Shown here: piece after piece, positions 60,558-64,000 of the stretch
How the letters are laid out: each line of letters opens with the position of its first letter
How positions within the stretch are numbered: position 1 is the stretch's first letter
From: Cryphonectria parasitica EP155
Lineage: Eukaryota > Ascomycota > Sordariomycetes > Diaporthales > Cryphonectriaceae
Reading direction: 5' to 3'
Length of the DNA stretch: 64,000 bases
Assembly (NCBI RefSeq): GCF_011745365.1
Contig: NW_024468909.1
Location: 4,464,001-4,528,000 of the forward strand
The notes under the pieces: generated by a model
Told to the model about the DNA's origin: nothing
What the model saw: only the letters and a program-made list of their open reading frames with translations
Databases searched by the model: none
Translations under genes and position numbers: made by a program

Positions 60558-60918
60558 TGAACCAGAACTAGGGCGCCGTTGCTCTCGAAAGAAAAAGGGA
60601 CAAACAGCTGCCGAAGCAATGAGCAAGAGCTCGTGCAACCCAAGCGTGCCTGTGCAGATGAGAACAGCAAACTAAGGCCATACGAGCACAAGAACAGAGT
60701 GAAAAACCTATCTTAGACCTATCCAAAGAATTCAAAATTGAAAAGAAGAGAAAGAATACTTCATTATTGCTTATAGCTAAAGAATTTGAAAAGTAAGTGA
60801 TATTCTTTATATATATAAGAACCCTTGATTCACTGTACTCTACATTCCATGAACTACCACTCTAGCTACTACAACAGTTCTCTCTCAGCAACTTTCTTCC
60901 AAAGTTGCAACAAGTTCA
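60558..60918 (+). repeat. Putative LTR of a different element (U)
   Basis: A 361-bp block starting TGAACCAGAAC exactly where D is interrupted and ending CAAGTTCA. The termini form a short inverted repeat (TGAAC/GTTCA). A strong TATA box, TATATATATAAG (about 60808-60819), sits about 100 bp from the end. The next bases, ATGGTGTGCTAG, could hold a TGG-starting primer site. It is little eroded. GGTAT to its left would be the target duplication; its partner is outside the window. Confidence 0.5.
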
Positions 60919-63600
60919 ATGGTGTGCTAGATTTGATCAGAGAAAGATAAAGTAAAGAAATAAAGAATTCATTGCAAACTGCTAAAGAAAATACTGCAAA
61001 CCAAACTATTCTTCCAATTCAACTCTCATATTTCTTTCTATTATTTAAGCTATTATTCAAATTAATGCAGAAGTATTAGTATTCATTTTCAGTTTATTTA
61101 TAATATGAGTATGATCTGAATAGATTCTAATGCTAATCTCTTCTCTGTTTCCATCTGCTTTCAAACTCTGCTTGAGCAGTAGTAGCAGCAGCAGTTCTTT
61201 CCTGATTCTGTATTCTTACTCGATGGATCCTTTTGCAGTCCGCTTTATATATATTCATTTTAATAGCATGATCGAATTCTATTTAATTCGGAGAATCTAC
61301 TGAAAGTCTGATAGAGTTAAGGCTATAAAGCTTATTTTATAGAAGCATATGAGGCTTCTGAGGTTTATTAGGAAAACTGGAAGGCATGATGTTGCTGCTT
61401 CTCAGTCTCTGATGCAATAGGGCTTCAGTAATACATCCAGGCTTAGCTGTTTGCTGCATTGATAGGTTGATTATCAGTTCTGAATCAATAAGCATTTCTC
61501 GAGATAAAGAGAAGTAAGAATCAGTAGAAGTTCTGAATGAGAATTGATTTAATTCTGAGCTAATACTATATTTTCTTAATAAATGCAAGATTAAGCTAGC
61601 TAGAGCTGTACTCTCTCAGAACTGTTGTTTTGATGAAACTAAGCTAGATGCTCTATTCGCTCTGAAATTCTTTAGAGCAAAAGCTGATATGTTTCTTCTT
61701 ATCCTATCGAGATTGCTTTCAATAAATAGTTCAAGCAAGTCTGCAATTCTTCTTATAAAGAAGATAATATTCAGCTTATAAGTTATATTTAGTATCCCAT
61801 CAGCTTTTACTTGTACAGCCTTGTATTCTTGAAGTAAAGCACTTCTTCTTAATGGCTGATTAGGATATTGCATATAGTTGCTGTATTTCAGCTTATAAAA
61901 GAAAGCTTAGCAGTGCAGACTTATCATAGCTATCTCCGCATTCTATTCTTCTACATTTTGTATAATCTCTCTATAATTAAGATAAAGAGCTTGCTTTCAG
62001 TCTGAACAGCTACTAGATGATTAGTAGAAATCAGTAGATTCCAGGATTCGAAGGCGAAATAGTTCGATTGTATAGAGCAGAGCTGCATTCAAATTATTAT
62101 TCAGCAGCATAATTGAAATATTCTCAAAATCCTAATTCTAATTAGCTTCAGCACTCTTAAGCTAATTATTCAGATAGTGCTTGCTTATATAAGCTAGTAG
62201 AATATCATCGGATTTGTATATAGCAATGTAAAATCCTTTTTCAGTCTTTATATTAAGCTAAAACAGAGTATAAGCTGAAATCGCTGTATTAATTGAAAGG
62301 AGAACTCATAAATGCTTCTATCTAGCTTTATATCTAAGCAGATCCTGCTTATTAAGAATATTAGAAGAGCTAGATAGATAAGCTATTAATGGAATACGAA
62401 GATATTCCATCAAGAATATATCTTATTGATTATACTAAGCATAATAACGAAAAGCAGCTATAGCATACTGCAGACTAATATCTTGAGAAACTCTTGTATT
62501 TAAGAATCTAATCAGATTATAGATATTAAGAAGATATTTGAAAGAATTAGCGCTAAAGATTGTAAGCAAGTACAACTTGCAAGGAGGTAATTCTGAGAAG
62601 TACTTCTCAACGAGTTCTGCTGCTAGATAATTTTCTTCATCTCTTAGACTAAAGTAGAACGAACGATTCTTGATTACTTCAGTTGAGTATAGCGCTCTAG
62701 GAAAGATAGTCTGAAAGCAGTAAGCTTTGGTTATTCAGTTCTCTTAGCTATGCTGAATAGATAGGAATAGAAAGTACTTGAATTTGGCTATTGCTGCTGA
62801 ATTGAAAGGAAAGTAAAAAGAAAAGAACAGCTTTGTTGGAAGGTGAGCAATTGCAAGAGAGATTTGCAAAAATGTAAAATCAAGAGATTGAAAGAGTATT
62901 GATTAAGAAAGAAAGATAGAAAAGAATATAGTTTTAGCTTAAGAATCTGTTAAGAAAGATAATATTATATAAGCAGAGCAGTTAATAATTTGCTCTAATG
63001 TTAGTATATAGATCTGAAGCAGCGTTAATAAGAAAGAAAAAGAATGTATATATGCTCGAGAAAGATAGTTGTAAAGAAGTTGAAGAAGAAAGAAGAATAG
63101 CTAGCTGCAAGTATAGATAAAATAGCTAATTTATCTTATCTAGCAACTACTCAAGTAATTCACTGCTTTCTGTTTATTACAAAGCAAACAGCTTCACTCT
63201 TAGCTAAGTAGAAGCTATTCAGCAACAGACTGAATAGAAAGCATAGTAACTCAGTTGAGTATATTTGTTATCCATTGCTATCTTATTAATCTTTAGCAAA
63301 CTATTTAATAACCTCTTTCTTAGTTCATCTTGCTTTTCAATTCATTTTTCATATAACAACTTCTCCTTCTATCAACCTTTTCTTGCTCAGCTCTGCAATA
63401 TACTCAAGATATCTCGAATCATTACTAACGCTATTTTCTCTTTGCAGATAAATACTGCTTCTCAAGAGATTAATAAGATTTGAATCTGGTTTTCTTCTTC
63501 AGTTTCTTCTTCTCAGAGCAGCAATTATTACTAGCTTAAGAATATCCATATTAATTTTCTTAATATTATAAACTTCAATACTATTAAGAGAGATCTTAGC
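60919..63600 (+). other. Interior of element U, degenerate, unassigned
   Basis: About 2.7 kb with no intact gene on either strand. On the plus strand, from ATG 61104, one frame has a Gln-rich run (LLEQ, then QQQFFPDSVFLLDGS) and then YKAYFIEAYEASEVY.ENWKA, broken by TAG/TGA codons; it is loosely Gag-like, but I cannot name it. Open minus-strand stretches 61337-61588 and 61616-61873 match no family I recognise. The short plus frame 63265-63483 is Ser/Phe/Asn-rich and unassigned. Erosion is milder than in the chromoviruses, but in-frame TAG codons suggest RIP here too. Confidence 0.35.
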
Positions 63601-64000
63601 TTGATATATGCTTCTTGGAATATTCAAGGCGATATTATGTTTTAGAACAACTTACTGCTAAGCTCTAACTTTGCTGCTTATTTCGCAAAGCTGAATAATA
63701 AGAATTCTATCAAACTGAATTCTATTGTAGTATGTAAAGCTGATTGAAAGCTCTTTAGCGAATATCTTACCTGCATCTTCTCCTGCTCTAAGCGAGTAAA
63801 TTCCCTCCTTGTTCAGTTCTATAATCAGCATAATCTAATCCCTTGCAATTGCTGCTTTCATTAGTATGCTACTGCTTATATACTTGTATAGGAATAGCAG
63901 ATTAATATTAACTAGCTTTTCTTAGAATGCATTTCAATAGAAAGCTTCTTCAATAGAAAGTATAGCAACTGCATTTATTATGCAGAATCTGAATATAACT
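63601..64000 (+). pseudogene. Partial cysteine-motif protein, RIP-eroded, runs off window
   Basis: One plus-strand frame reads SLIYASWNIQGDIMF, then KLNSIVVCKAD.KLFSEYLTC, then VQFYNQHNLIPCNCCFH.YATAYILV and, near the window end, KYSNCIYYAESEYN. PCNCCF is what PCSRCF becomes by RIP, and AYI/EYN could be former ACI/ECN. This would give a PCxRC...C...CxxC...C layout, as in small zinc-knuckle proteins common in fungal repeats. In-frame TAG/TGA codons break it. It is related in style, not demonstrably in descent, to the accessory gene of the chromoviruses. An endonuclease start (SWNIQG) was considered but the following sequence does not support it. Confidence 0.3.

Noticed and set aside
61616..61873. 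Minus-strand ORFs 61337-61588 and 61616-61873 as host genes
   Set aside because: Short, in different frames, no recognisable domain, no codon signal beyond the AT background; kept only as a remark in the unassigned interior of U.
63590..63640. SLIYASWNIQGD considered as the start of a LINE endonuclease
   Set aside because: The residues that should follow in that endonuclease family are absent, and the frame leads into a cysteine motif instead.

Overview
The window looks like a transposon graveyard from a filamentous ascomycete (Pezizomycotina). It is extremely AT-rich. I found no host gene, tRNA or rRNA I could support. Nearly all of it consists of copies of one family of chromodomain-bearing Ty3/gypsy LTR retrotransposons (chromovirus type). 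The copies are eroded by C-to-T changes concentrated at CpA/TpG, so CAG/CAA codons became TAG/TAA and GAT became AAT. That is the signature of repeat-induced point mutation (RIP).

Layout: 1-5742 is a minus-strand element (E) with its 5' LTR, cut by the window edge. 5743-6691 is a pol fragment (F) and 6692-7233 an unclassified repeat (G1). A plus-strand element (H) spans 7234-18916; a complete minus-strand element A (7553-14972, duplication ATATG) and a solo LTR (15252-15693, duplication TCAAG) are inserted in it. 18917-31994 is a patchwork of truncated elements L, M, K, N, J and Q, two more copies of G, and an unclassified stretch. R (31995-39400) is a complete minus-strand element. LTR and gag scraps (39401-40197) lead into minus-strand element D (40196-60557). 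D was split by plus-strand element B (45310-60205, duplication GATTT), and B was split by element C (52284-59684, duplication AGAGA/AGAAA). From 60558 a different, less eroded LTR element (U) begins and runs off the window.

Intact-type element plan, in sense order: 5' LTR (440-490 bp, TGTTATRA...TCATTACA, with a TATA box beside a hairpin arm), gag (capsid-like region plus a CCHC knuckle), aspartic protease, reverse transcriptase, RNase H, integrase and chromodomain, then about 0.6-0.7 kb before a purine-rich tract and the 3' LTR. That last stretch carries a convergent gene on the opposite strand. It encodes a protein of about 205 residues with a six-cysteine zinc-cluster-like motif followed by a charged coiled coil. 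The pol stop and the stop of this antisense gene overlap in the same four bases in seven copies. This antisense accessory gene, its diversification between copies, and a possible tiny intron just before its start codon are the most interesting things in the window.

LTR middles and antisense genes that differ between copies are visibly less eroded than the shared gag-pol. This fits RIP acting only where a sequence had a close duplicate.
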